A stretch of DNA of 64,000 bases, from positions 1 through 64,000 of the forward strand of contig DYGR01000002.1 in NCBI GenBank assembly GCA_020724545.1. The letters run 5' to 3'. The stretch comes from Candidatus Methanoperedens nitratireducens (lineage in GTDB: Archaea; Halobacteriota; Methanosarcinia; Methanosarcinales; Methanoperedenaceae). The position numbers were made by a program, and so were the translations under genes. Shown here in pieces: positions 33,680 to 42,303 of this stretch; positions within the stretch are counted from its first letter, which is position 1; each line of letters opens with the position of its first letter. The notes below the pieces were generated by a model, which was given only the letters and a program-made list of their open reading frames with translations, did no database searches and had not been told where the DNA came from.

Positions 33680-33904
33680 CATAATAAAGCTTTTGGTGGT
33701 CTTGAGCTTAATATTCCCCTCCCCCCTCTCTCCGAGCAGCGCCGCATCGCCGAGATCTTGATCGCCGTTGATAAGAAGCTTGAGCAGAGGAGAAAGGAGA
33801 AGCTGGAGAGGGTAAAGAAAGGGCTGATGAATGAGCTGCTGATCGGGAGAAAGAGGGTGAAAGCGGATGACACAAATAGATTGATGTGGAAAGACAACAT
33901 ATGA
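33680..33904 (+). pseudogene. HsdS C-terminal relic (second copy)
   Basis: The frame encodes the end of a type I restriction specificity subunit: LNIPLPPLSEQRRIAEILI is the classic motif preceding the distal conserved helix, followed by DKKLEQRRKEKLERVKKGLM and NELLIGRKRVK. HsdS proteins are about 400 residues; only the last 70 remain. No hsdM or hsdR occurs in the window. The frame is open back to 33575 but the first 35 codons pass through a hairpin and look unrelated. Confidence 0.8.
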
Positions 33905-34022
33905 TAAAAATTGATGATAATTGATAAAATTATGAAAGAGACAAACAGCGCATGGTGCAAACATTCGGTATTTAAGGAAGTGGATGATGCGGTTGAAATT
34001 GTAAACTGGATGAGTGAGAGGT

Positions 34023-34982
34023 ATGGAAATGCCAGCAGGAAAAGATGAGGATTTAGCGGATCTGATAAGAAGCCAGATTAAGATAGAGTGGGATGAGATA
34101 AAACTGACAATCCCTGAAATGTCTACAGAAGAGCTTGTAGATCTAATGGTAGAACTAAAGCTCTATGTTAACAAAACTCTTGCTCTTGAGATTGCGAAAA
34201 GGGAGGATGCGGTCTTTTACCTCAGGAGACTTTTACAGGATGGGCGACATTGGCGCAGCAACATCTGGTCGCCAGTCCATGCAATCCACATACTTGCCCT
34301 TGTAAAAAGTAAAGAAGCTTTTGAACTGTTACTTGATATAATAAGATATCGTGGCGATGATCTTGGTGACTGGCTGATAGAAGGTACTCCGGGGCTGCTT
34401 GCTGCTTTCGGGGAAGATTTTATAGGAAGGCTGAAGGAATTTACGGAAGATGCTACTTTAGAACCATATTCAAGATCAAGGGGAGTAACAGCACTTGCGG
34501 TACTGGCAAGGAAATATCCCGCTCATATAGATGACATAAAGGAGCACATGCTGAAGTTGCTCAATTCAACCGACGATTTCGAGTTTGCAACTCTTATCAT
34601 AGACGATATTGCCTCGCTTCGTGACCCATCCGTAATGCCAGATATCCATAAGGCTTTCCAGGAGAGCAAAATAGATGAATTTCACATAAGCGAGGAAGAT
34701 ATTGAATCGATTATTAAGGGTGAGTATGATAATCTGGAAAGGTATACAAAAGATCCGCTGGACCATTTTTCCAGAAACGAGATCGAGTATCTGCACAATC
34801 TTCATTACGCAAAACCTGAAGAGAAATATATCGAACCTGCTGAAATCAAACCTGAAAAGAAAAAGATAGGAAGAAACGACCCCTGTCCCTGCGGCTCAGG
34901 GAAGAAATATAAGAAATGCCATATGGGCAAGGAGCTATCGCAACTATCGCAGTCTCAAAACGAGACAAGGGCGAACAGATGA
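34023..34982 (+). CDS. HEAT-like repeat protein with C-terminal SEC-C motif
   Basis: About 319 residues. The body is alpha-helical with repeat-like pairs ([36 protein letters not shown]) that resemble HEAT/PBS-lyase scaffolds. The C-terminus ends with the SEC-C zinc motif [16 protein letters not shown], a module found at the end of SecA and in many uncharacterised proteins, where it binds zinc and protein partners. A GTG three codons upstream (34014) is an alternative start; the ATG at 34023 has GAGAGG just before it. Confidence 0.8.
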   Translation: MEMPAGKDEDLADLIRSQIKIEWDEIKLTIPEMSTEELVDLMVELKLYVNKTLALEIAKREDAVFYLRRLLQDGRHWRSNIWSPVHAIHILALVKSKEAFELLLDIIRYRGDDLGDWLIEGTPGLLAAFGEDFIGRLKEFTEDATLEPYSRSRGVTALAVLARKYPAHIDDIKEHMLKLLNSTDDFEFATLIIDDIASLRDPSVMPDIHKAFQESKIDEFHISEEDIESIIKGEYDNLERYTKDPLDHFSRNEIEYLHNLHYAKPEEKYIEPAEIKPEKKKIGRNDPCPCGSGKKYKKCHMGKELSQLSQSQNETRANR

Positions 34983-35660
34983 AGGTAAGAAACGGGTACA
35001 TACAGAGGATTGCATTCAAGGATATTCCTGTACGGGAAACAACTCGAATGTAGAAGGATAAGAGGTTGTCCGACTGAGACGTAAAATCCGAAGCAATATC
35101 AGTCAAGCGAACCAATATCGAAGCATTCTCGAAAGCATTCCCGAAAGGGAGCGCAGACGAGATAGAGGGCATGCGCTGTGCCCAATTTGAAAAGGAGCGT
35201 GTAGTGAAGTATGTAAAGCTATTCGATTTTCAGCGTGCTCTTTTGCCTTCTCATGTGTTCGTTCCAGCGCAGTTGGAGTCAAGATGCGCGTGGGACAAAA
35301 ATACGGCATCTGCTTTGAGATTCAGTCGTGGATGCCCCTTGGAGACCTGCGGCTGAGAAATTAATACTGTTATGCTTGCTGGCAAGGACGCACTACCATT
35401 TAACACTAAAAATATTCATAGGGGTTTATTGATTCTTCTATAGTTATGGAGTAGGTCGCTTGAAAGTAGGATGAATTCTATCTTGCAGAATGGCGTATTT
35501 CGCAGATCTCAAATAAAAATCAAGATGATAAACACGCGATAATCGCAGACGAATCGCGAATTAACGCGATGTAGAAAAACAATAAGCAGTTATTTTCAAA
35601 AATAAAGCAAATAAAATGTAGAAATATTTATATATCGTAATTTAGATAACTTAGACTTGG
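34983..35660. other. Long intergenic stretch with no clear gene
   Basis: About 680 nt. A 24-codon frame starts by ATGA overlap with the preceding stop ([20 protein letters not shown]) and a frame ending at about 35361 reads ...GICFEIQSWMPLGDLRLRN; both look like remnants of coding sequence rather than genes. A degenerate relative of the CGCAGA...ACGC repeat family lies at about 35537-35575. The last 50 nt supply an AT-rich promoter for the next gene. Confidence 0.5.
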
Positions 35661-35668
35661 TGAATTAT

Positions 35669-36298
35669 ATGATAAAATATTGCGAAAACTGTAAAAAATG
35701 CTGGATATACCTTTCTGGAAATGAGAGATTGCAAAAAAGCTATTGTAAATATTGTGACTATAAACAACGCACTACGGAAAAAAGTAAAATACCAGAAATA
35801 CCAGAAATACCAGAAATACCAGAAATACCAGAAATACCAGACGTGTTTAAATTGGCTTTCTTGGATTGGATAAAAAAGGTCAAACACGTAGAAGTTGGGC
35901 CGGAAGAATCCCGTTCATCTTATCCAATTAATGGCTATATGTGTCATATTCATTTTTCAAAGAACTATGGAAAAGAAAATCAAAAATACTGGACTAAAAT
36001 TCTTCCACTTGACGCTCAAAAATTCAGCATAAAAGAAGAGAAAAAACACTTCCTGATAGTAATAACCGATTACACTGTTGACGATGCGTACATAATCAAC
36101 TATGATAGACTTATGATAACTTTTGCTAAAAGTGGATATATATGGGCACCGGACAGCCAAGGCTATTATCATATTATAATAGATAGATTTGATAGACTTC
36201 GTACAGGTGGAGAGACGTATTCACTAAAAGAGTTCAAAAATGCCTATCATCTGATAGGATTAACACCACCAGAATATTGCAAAGAGAATGGTTGTTAA
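35669..36298 (+). CDS. Zinc-ribbon protein with PEI tandem repeats
   Basis: About 209 residues. The N-terminus is a four-cysteine zinc ribbon (YCENCKKCW ... YCKYCDYK). It is followed by six consecutive IPE tripeptides encoded by a perfect 9-bp tandem repeat (ATACCAGAA, about 35790-35838), a rigid Pro-containing linker. The C-terminal 140 residues form an unrecognised aromatic-rich domain (DDAYIINYDRLMITFAKSGY). GGTGA 6 nt before the ATG at 35669 supports this start over the upstream TTG/GTG. Function unknown. Confidence 0.7.
   Translation: MIKYCENCKKCWIYLSGNERLQKSYCKYCDYKQRTTEKSKIPEIPEIPEIPEIPEIPDVFKLAFLDWIKKVKHVEVGPEESRSSYPINGYMCHIHFSKNYGKENQKYWTKILPLDAQKFSIKEEKKHFLIVITDYTVDDAYIINYDRLMITFAKSGYIWAPDSQGYYHIIIDRFDRLRTGGETYSLKEFKNAYHLIGLTPPEYCKENGC
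35790..35838 (+). repeat. 9-bp tandem repeat encoding Ile-Pro-Glu
   Basis: Five to six head-to-tail copies of ATACCAGAA occur inside the zinc-ribbon gene. The repeat is in frame, so copy-number change alters only linker length. Confidence 0.95.
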
Positions 36299-36380
36299 TG
36301 CAGTGAAGAACTTGAAATAATATAAAAAGTTATTCAAGATCTCAAAAACTTATAAATAAAAATATTGTTGAGGTATAAAA

Positions 36381-36842
36381 ATGTGTAGCGAAAAAGAATT
36401 AAGGAAAGGGTTAATTCAAAAATTCGGATTGTTAGATGGTTTTATAGAAGAGAGAAATGGCAAGACCTATGCCATAATACCTATTGAAGATAAACATCTC
36501 AAAAATGGAAGCAGGATTAGAGGAACTCTGAAAATCGAAAGCGCAGTGATTCCTACTCATAACGAAATCATAATTGATGTGCTACAAGGTGCGATAGATT
36601 ATGGATATATACAAATAAATACACCCTATCAATTGGATAAAAATGGTCATACATGTTTTCCTCCCGATTATCATGATTTTGAATTATGGATAGACGGAAA
36701 ACGTCATTTCAAACATGTGGCAGCAGGTAAAATTGCTATGGGCACATTCTACAAAGACAATCCAAACATTAGGACAGGAAGTAAGTTGAAAATCACCATC
36801 GATAGACTCTGGAAAAAATATGTACTCAGTCACATAAATTAA
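36381..36842 (+). CDS. Hypothetical protein (153 aa)
   Basis: Begins MCSEKELRKGLIQKFGLLDG and contains an aromatic and charged central part (FPPDYHDFELWIDGKRHFKH). No membrane segment or known motif is seen. It stands between two other orphan genes on the same strand with 80-nt and 40-nt gaps, so it may belong to the same transcription unit as the Cdc48-N/TPR gene. Function unknown. Confidence 0.65.
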   Translation: MCSEKELRKGLIQKFGLLDGFIEERNGKTYAIIPIEDKHLKNGSRIRGTLKIESAVIPTHNEIIIDVLQGAIDYGYIQINTPYQLDKNGHTCFPPDYHDFELWIDGKRHFKHVAAGKIAMGTFYKDNPNIRTGSKLKITIDRLWKKYVLSHIN

Positions 36843-36880
36843 AATATATTTTTATAATATACCAAATTTAGGAGCCAAAA

Positions 36881-38266
36881 ATGGAAAACAAACTCAAAGT
36901 CGAAAAATCAAAAGACAAACCCGGCTGCGCGCTTATGGATGCCTGCAATCTCGAAGAACTTGGCATAGCTCCGGGCAGTGTAATTGAAATCGAAGGTAAA
37001 AGAACAACAGCAGCCATAGCCAGAAAATCCGATACAGGTTATTCAACTAAAGGAGTAATCTATCTGGATAATTACACAATGGAAAACGCTGGCGTGAATG
37101 CAGGGGAAAACGTAAGTGTGAAAAATGCTGATACAAAAACCGCAGAAAAAGTTATCTTCAGGCCAATAGAGGATTTCTCCATAATTCCTGAAATAAAATA
37201 CGATAAAACTGAACTATCAAAAGTTGATTTAAGCCAGATTCTCAACCATCCTCTGCGTCAGGGAGATATAATACCAGTTCATTGCGAGAATGAACTTATA
37301 GAATTTGTTGTCGAGGAGACCGTACCTGAAGGAACTGTAGTTTTTAATGAGAATACCGTCATACAGGTCAGTAAAAACATTATTAAAAACACTGACCTCA
37401 GCCCTGAGCATGAAAATAACGTCTTGGGCAAATTCAGAGAAGCTGAAAAAGCATTCCTTGATATGATACGACACGGCACTGTTGACAGAACAAAATACGA
37501 TACCGACTACGATATCGACTACCTCAAAATAATCAACCCTCTCACAGAAATAGTCAATATACTGAAAAAGTTCGAAGAAGAAATAATAAACCTCCAGAAG
37601 CTCGTAAGAAAAGACCCGAACGACGTCCTTGCAAGATACGACCTTGCATTAAGGCTACATGCTTTAAGGCGATACGAAGACGCTGAGGAAGAATATAATC
37701 GCGCCCTGACATTAGCTCCAGACAGCGCTGTTCTGCACGCAGGCTATGCCAATTTGCTTGCTTCGGGTAGATTGCATTACTCCTACCTATCTGTAAAAAA
37801 AGAATATATGGCTGCTATCGAGCTTAATCCTGATAATATCGAATACAGGCTGATGCTTGCCAAGTTCTGTTTAAAAAATTCTTATAATCACGAAGCTTAT
37901 GAAACTCTTCAGGATATTATAAAGCTAAAGCCTGACGACGCCAGGGCATACAAATTATTGGGAAATTTATGCTTCGCTGAATATAAAAAATATGCAGATG
38001 CATTAAATTATTACAAGAAGTATATCGAACTTGAGCCAGATGACCACGTAGTCCATTACGCACTTGGGCAGATATATTGCAGGCTAAAGCGATTCAAAGA
38101 TGCCAAGAGAGAATTTAAAAATTATATTGATGCAGATAACATGGGCGTTGAAGGATACATCGATTCAGAGGTTGAGGAATGCATCGATCTACAACGCCAG
38201 CTAATGGAGATGGAGAGCGAATCTGATGAGAGCTGTCCTTCATGCAGCATAAAAAATCAATCTTAA
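36881..38266 (+). CDS. Cdc48/VAT N-terminal domains fused to TPR repeats, without an AAA ATPase
   Basis: 461 residues. Positions 1-95 match the double-psi beta-barrel of Cdc48/VAT (LEELGIAPGSVIEIEGKRTT, TKGVIYLDNYTMENAGVNAG) and 119-165 match the second Cdc48 N subdomain (NHPLRQGDIIPVHCENELIE, then EETVPEGTVVFNENT). Where Cdc48 would continue into the D1 AAA domain, this protein has a helical linker and then at least four TPR units (about 245-440), for example PNDVLARYDLALRLHALRRY and PDDHVVHYALGQIYCRLKR. There is no Walker motif. The N domain normally binds substrates and adaptors, so this may be a scaffold or decoy adaptor of the unfoldase system; that is inference. Confidence 0.85.
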   Translation: MENKLKVEKSKDKPGCALMDACNLEELGIAPGSVIEIEGKRTTAAIARKSDTGYSTKGVIYLDNYTMENAGVNAGENVSVKNADTKTAEKVIFRPIEDFSIIPEIKYDKTELSKVDLSQILNHPLRQGDIIPVHCENELIEFVVEETVPEGTVVFNENTVIQVSKNIIKNTDLSPEHENNVLGKFREAEKAFLDMIRHGTVDRTKYDTDYDIDYLKIINPLTEIVNILKKFEEEIINLQKLVRKDPNDVLARYDLALRLHALRRYEDAEEEYNRALTLAPDSAVLHAGYANLLASGRLHYSYLSVKKEYMAAIELNPDNIEYRLMLAKFCLKNSYNHEAYETLQDIIKLKPDDARAYKLLGNLCFAEYKKYADALNYYKKYIELEPDDHVVHYALGQIYCRLKRFKDAKREFKNYIDADNMGVEGYIDSEVEECIDLQRQLMEMESESDESCPSCSIKNQS

Positions 38267-38364
38267 CTTTGCGCCCTGGTATGAAAAATTGTGCAGCTTT
38301 TGCGGTGAGATTTTTATCTCACTCAACAGGCCGTAGTACACTACATTAATCAATTCACGAAAAC

Positions 38365-38898
38365 ATGATAAAACCAAGCTCAATCCTGGAAATCAGTTGT
38401 GGAGGGCACTCAACGCTATACGAGACCAGAGGTAAGGAATGGGAACTATTCGTTGGAATAGATATCAACATGAGCCTATGCAAACAGGCAAAGAAACAGG
38501 GGCTTGAGGTAGTATGCTGTGATGCTTTTAACCTTCCTTTCAAACCAAAATCATTCCAGGATATATATATACAGTGCTATACAGCACTGCTTGAAAAAGA
38601 TGCTTTGAGCGATGCATTCCAGAGAAGCGATTACGACGAGTTCTGCGAATTCATGGGCAGCGAGATAGATTACGCATGGCAGGTAATCGACCCGTTCTAT
38701 GAATTGCTGCTGGAATGCAAGCAGGTGAGTGACCATATCATATGCCTTCCCTCATGCAATCTTGAGATGAACAAGTACCTTGTAAACGCAGTCAAGAACC
38801 TGCCCAGTGTTACTATTGATGTCGATTCTCCAGAGAAATGGGGTAATAAAAAGGCATGCGTTATGTACCTGGATATAGACTGTAATATATACGTCTGA
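38365..38898 (+). CDS. Methyltransferase-like protein (short)
   Basis: A 177-residue protein whose first half looks like a class I SAM-binding fold: ILEISCGGHSTLYETRG (motif I with Gly-Gly), LFVGIDINMSLCKQAK (acidic end of strand 2) and VVCCDAFNLPFKPKSFQDIYI. The second half lacks family signatures and the protein is shorter than most methyltransferases. Activity is uncertain; it may be a degenerate or specialised member. Confidence 0.6.
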   Translation: MIKPSSILEISCGGHSTLYETRGKEWELFVGIDINMSLCKQAKKQGLEVVCCDAFNLPFKPKSFQDIYIQCYTALLEKDALSDAFQRSDYDEFCEFMGSEIDYAWQVIDPFYELLLECKQVSDHIICLPSCNLEMNKYLVNAVKNLPSVTIDVDSPEKWGNKKACVMYLDIDCNIYV

Positions 38899-38939
38899 TC
38901 TACAAACATTTTTAGCGATCAAAAATAATCTTGATGCTT

Positions 38940-39359
38940 ATGATCAGAGTCCTTGCAACCGGTACTTTTGATATACTGCACCCTGGGCATCTTCTATATC
39001 TCTCAGAATCAAAGGCCCTGGGCGATGAGCTTTATGTAATAGTGGCGCGCGAATCTATGATAAAGCATAAACCAAAACCAGTAATACCTGAAGAACAGAG
39101 GCTTACTATGGTCAGGGCGCTCTGTATGGTTGATAGGGCAATCCTCGGAAGCGAGCATGATATGTTTGGACCGCTTTATGAAATAGAACCTGATATCATA
39201 ACGCTTGGTAAAAACCAGTTATTCAATGAGAAGGAACTTGAGAATCAATTAAGAGCACACGGCATAAGAGCAAAGGTAGTAAGAATCCAGTCGTTTGACC
39301 CGTGTGAGCTGTGCAGCAGTTCGGCGATTATCCGAAGATTACTCAGATCAGAAAGGTAA
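38940..39359 (+). CDS. ribL: FAD synthase RibL
   Basis: About 139 residues of the nucleotidyltransferase (cytidylyltransferase-like) family. It has the HxGH motif in GTFDILHPGHLLYLSESK and the SSSAIIRR motif at the C-terminus; the conserved pair of cysteines (DPCELC) is typical of archaeal RibL, which adenylates FMN to FAD. Starts at 38931 (TTG) and 38934 (ATG) are possible; ATG at 38940 gives the family N-terminus MIRVLATGTFD. Confidence 0.92.
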   Translation: MIRVLATGTFDILHPGHLLYLSESKALGDELYVIVARESMIKHKPKPVIPEEQRLTMVRALCMVDRAILGSEHDMFGPLYEIEPDIITLGKNQLFNEKELENQLRAHGIRAKVVRIQSFDPCELCSSSAIIRRLLRSER

Positions 39360-39380
39360 TACTACGTGTTTCACAAGTTA

Positions 39381-39473
39381 CTTATAGTTTTGAGCTAATG
39401 TAAATAGCGGAAGTGGGCTTGCTTGGATATCGTCTGAGCAACTTCCATGTATGTATAAGGGGTGAGAATAGAT
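39381..39473 (+). promoter_or_regulatory. Conserved 5' leader of the first beta-helix gene
   Basis: The 90 nt before the start match the region before the second PEF-CTERM gene (40953-41046), with shared blocks TTATAGTTT(T/C)GAGCT, GGAAGTGGGCTTGCTT and (G/T)CTG(A/G)GCA. The match extends well upstream of the coding region, so the leader either carries a regulatory element or shows that the genes and leaders were duplicated together. Confidence 0.7.
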
Positions 39474-40850
39474 ATGGTGGATAAAAATTTTAAGGAGCGT
39501 ACTGCCTTTAGAATAGGAATTATCAATCTTGTAATCCTATTGCTGGCAGGCGGTGCATGGGCTGCAACATTAACAGTAGACGATAGTGGTGGTGAAGATT
39601 TCCTGAGGATCCAGGATGCGATAGACAATGCAAGTGACGGGGATACTATCCTGGTCTTCAGTGGTACTTATGTTGAGAACGTGGATGTGAACAAGCAGCT
39701 TAACCTTAGCGGTATTGGTCGGCCTGTTGTAGATGGCAACAGGACAGGCAGTGCTATAACCTTGAGCGCGGGACGGAGCGTGCTTGACGGGTTTGAAACA
39801 ATCAACACCCAACTGCCACATGCGGGAATAGACGTAGTTTCAGATAATAATGTTATTACCAACAACTCCGCACCGAGAAACTCTGTCGGAATAATTCTTC
39901 GGTCCTCCAGCAATAACACACTTGAAGGCAATGATATCAGTGGAGACCTTCGTTCTGACGGCATAATTCTTGACTCCTCAAGCAACAATACATTAAATGA
40001 CAACCGTGTCTCAGATCACTTATTCGGCATATTGATTGAGGAATCAAGCAATAATATGTTAAATGACAACTTTGCCACAGGCAATGATTTCGGCATTAGG
40101 GTGACTGGTGATAACAACATGTTAAATAACAACGATGCCGTATCCAACTTAGATATCGGCATCAATATAATAGGAAACAACAACATACTGAGCGGCAACA
40201 CTGCCAGCTTTAATATTGTTGAATCTGGCATCAGTATAGAGGGAAACAACAACATACTGAGCGGCAACACTGCTTTGAATAATCAGGGCTCAGGTATCGG
40301 TATCATGGGGAGTAATAACATTTTAAGTGACAATGACGCCTCGTCTAACGATATAGGCATATTCCTGTTATCTTCCAGCAACAACGTGCTGAGCGGTAAT
40401 GTTGTCCAGTCAAATGAGAATGGGATACGCCTTGATAACTCAAATGGCAACACCATCTTCAACAACTTCTTTAACAATCCGAACAATGCTCTAGATGATG
40501 GAATCAATATCTGGAACATCACAAAGACTGCGGGAACGAACATCATAGGTGGTCCCCAGCTCGGAGGCAACTTCTGGTCTGATTATACAGGGGAGGACCT
40601 GGATGGAGATGGATTAGGAGATACGCTGATTCCTCACAACTCATCGGGCGGCATAGCAATAGGCGGGGATTTCCTACCACTGGTTACGCCCACTCCAGTA
40701 CCAACGCCGACGCCTACCCCAACACCAACTCCAGCGCCAACTCCAACACCTACACCACCAATTCCTGTCCCGGAGTTCCCAATCGGCATAGTACTCCCGG
40801 TTATTGGTATACTGGGCATGATGCTGTTGCTGATTAGAAGAAGGGATTAA
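39474..40850 (+). CDS. Secreted NosD-type beta-helix protein with PEF-CTERM anchor
   Basis: About 458 residues. A signal peptide (FRIGIINLVILLLAGGAWAA) is followed by a pectate-lyase-like right-handed beta-helix of short repeats built around NNN/SSSNN turns (for example SSSNNTLEGNDISG, NNNILSGNTA). After a Thr/Pro linker comes the sorting signal PVPEFPIGIVLPVIGILGMM ending RRRD, the PEF-CTERM tripartite motif cut by an archaeosortase. The mature protein is probably surface-anchored. The ATG at 39474 is preferred over a GTG 12 nt upstream. A paralogue follows. Confidence 0.9.
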   Translation: MVDKNFKERTAFRIGIINLVILLLAGGAWAATLTVDDSGGEDFLRIQDAIDNASDGDTILVFSGTYVENVDVNKQLNLSGIGRPVVDGNRTGSAITLSAGRSVLDGFETINTQLPHAGIDVVSDNNVITNNSAPRNSVGIILRSSSNNTLEGNDISGDLRSDGIILDSSSNNTLNDNRVSDHLFGILIEESSNNMLNDNFATGNDFGIRVTGDNNMLNNNDAVSNLDIGINIIGNNNILSGNTASFNIVESGISIEGNNNILSGNTALNNQGSGIGIMGSNNILSDNDASSNDIGIFLLSSSNNVLSGNVVQSNENGIRLDNSNGNTIFNNFFNNPNNALDDGINIWNITKTAGTNIIGGPQLGGNFWSDYTGEDLDGDGLGDTLIPHNSSGGIAIGGDFLPLVTPTPVPTPTPTPTPTPAPTPTPTPPIPVPEFPIGIVLPVIGILGMMLLLIRRRD

Positions 40851-40952
40851 TCTTATCCCTTCTTTATCAGAGTTACATCTCAGATATGATGCGTTATTTT
40901 TAAAATATTTACCATAAAATAAATCGCTATGTATCAGGTGTATTTCGCAAGG

Positions 40953-41046
40953 CTTTTATAGTTTCGAGCTTATCTAGACACTGGAAGTGGGCTTGCTTAG
41001 AGATTATCTGGGCAGTTTCATATATATATTAGGGAGGGAGAATATA
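40953..41046 (+). promoter_or_regulatory. Conserved 5' leader of the second beta-helix gene
   Basis: Same leader as at 39381-39473: TTATAGTTTCGAGCT, then GGAAGTGGGCTTGCTT, then TATCTGGGCA. It ends in a strong AGGGAGGGAG ribosome binding site and ATG at 41047. The intervening copy differences cluster outside these blocks. Confidence 0.7.
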
Positions 41047-42279
41047 ATGGCTAAGATTTTTAAAGGGCATACTGCCCTTAGAATAGGAATAGTGAATATT
41101 GTAATCTTATTGCTGGCAGGCGGCAGCGGTGCAGCAGAAATAAGCTCCTGTACCACGATTACCTCGCCAGGCGAGTACGTGCTCAACCAGAGCATAATAG
41201 ACAGCGGTGCTACAAGCTGCATTAATATTACCTCAAACGATGTTGTTTTTGACGGCGCGGGCTATACGATAGATGGAATAGATGGGGATGAGACTTATGG
41301 CGTGCATGTCTATAATCCAACAGGGCTAACAAATGTTACTGTTAAGAATCTGACAGTAACTGACTGGTATCATGGCATCTTTTACCATCAGGTAGCAGGT
41401 GGAAGCATCGCCAATAACAATGCATATTCGAACCGTTATACTGGAATCTCGCTTGTGGGCGAAAGTAGCGCAAACATACTAACAGCTAACAATGTAAACT
41501 CGAATGGTTATACTGGAATCGAAATCCTCGATTCCGATGGCAACATATTAACAGGTAATAATGCAAACTCGAACACGATTGGAATCAGCATTACCCATGG
41601 TGGAATTGATAACATCCTGATCAATAACAATGCAAGTTTGAACAGCGATACCGGCATCCTCCTCGCTAACGGCGTAGGGCCTGGGGTTAGTGATAATATA
41701 TTATCTAACAATAATGCAAACTCGAACGGCTATGGATTCCGCCTCGAAGGTTCCAATAACAATATATTAGACAGTAACAGCGCAATCTCGAATACCATAT
41801 ATGGGATCTCTCTTATGGATTCCAATGATAACATCATCAACAACAACTACTTTGACAATACCAACAACGTGTATGATGATGGATTTAACACATGGAATAG
41901 CACAAAAACTGCTGGAGTAAACATTATCGGTGGCCCTTATACTGGAGGAAATCACTGGTCTGATTATACCGGTGCTGATATAGATGGAGACGGTCTGGGA
42001 GATACGCTGCTTCCCTACAATTCCTCAGGAAATATACTTAATGGAGGAGATTATTTACCATTAGTTACTTCCGCCTCTACAGTAACCCCAACTGTTACAC
42101 CAACAGCAACTCCAACTGCCGAACTAACAGCAAACCCAACTGTTACAGCAACACTGACTCCAATACCCACTCCAACACCTATCCAGCCAATTTCTGTCCC
42201 GGAGTTCCCGATCAGTGTAGCATTCCCGGTTGCAGGTATACTGGGCATGGTGCTGTTGCTGGTCAGAAGAAGGGATTGA
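41047..42279 (+). CDS. Secreted NosD-type beta-helix protein with PEF-CTERM anchor (paralogue)
   Basis: About 410 residues with the same layout as its upstream neighbour: signal peptide (LRIGIVNIVILLLAGGSGAA), right-handed beta-helix with repeats such as ANSNTIGISI and NNNANSNGYG, a Thr/Pro/Ala linker and PEF-CTERM (VPEFPISVAFPVAGILGMVL, then RRRD). The N-terminus has an extra segment with two cysteine-containing strands (EISSCTTITSPGEYVLNQS). The pair is a tandem duplication that includes the leader. Confidence 0.9.
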   Translation: MAKIFKGHTALRIGIVNIVILLLAGGSGAAEISSCTTITSPGEYVLNQSIIDSGATSCINITSNDVVFDGAGYTIDGIDGDETYGVHVYNPTGLTNVTVKNLTVTDWYHGIFYHQVAGGSIANNNAYSNRYTGISLVGESSANILTANNVNSNGYTGIEILDSDGNILTGNNANSNTIGISITHGGIDNILINNNASLNSDTGILLANGVGPGVSDNILSNNNANSNGYGFRLEGSNNNILDSNSAISNTIYGISLMDSNDNIINNNYFDNTNNVYDDGFNTWNSTKTAGVNIIGGPYTGGNHWSDYTGADIDGDGLGDTLLPYNSSGNILNGGDYLPLVTSASTVTPTVTPTATPTAELTANPTVTATLTPIPTPTPIQPISVPEFPISVAFPVAGILGMVLLLVRRRD

Positions 42280-42303
42280 TCTCCTCCCCCTCTTTATTTT
42301 TAT

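Noticed and set aside
35790-35838. Short tandem repeat that might be read as a CRISPR-like array
   Set aside because: The repeat unit is 9 bp with no spacers and lies in frame inside a coding gene; it encodes a Pro-rich linker.
36881-38266. Calling the gene a Cdc48/VAT ATPase
   Set aside because: No Walker A or B motif exists; after the N domains the protein is composed of TPR units.
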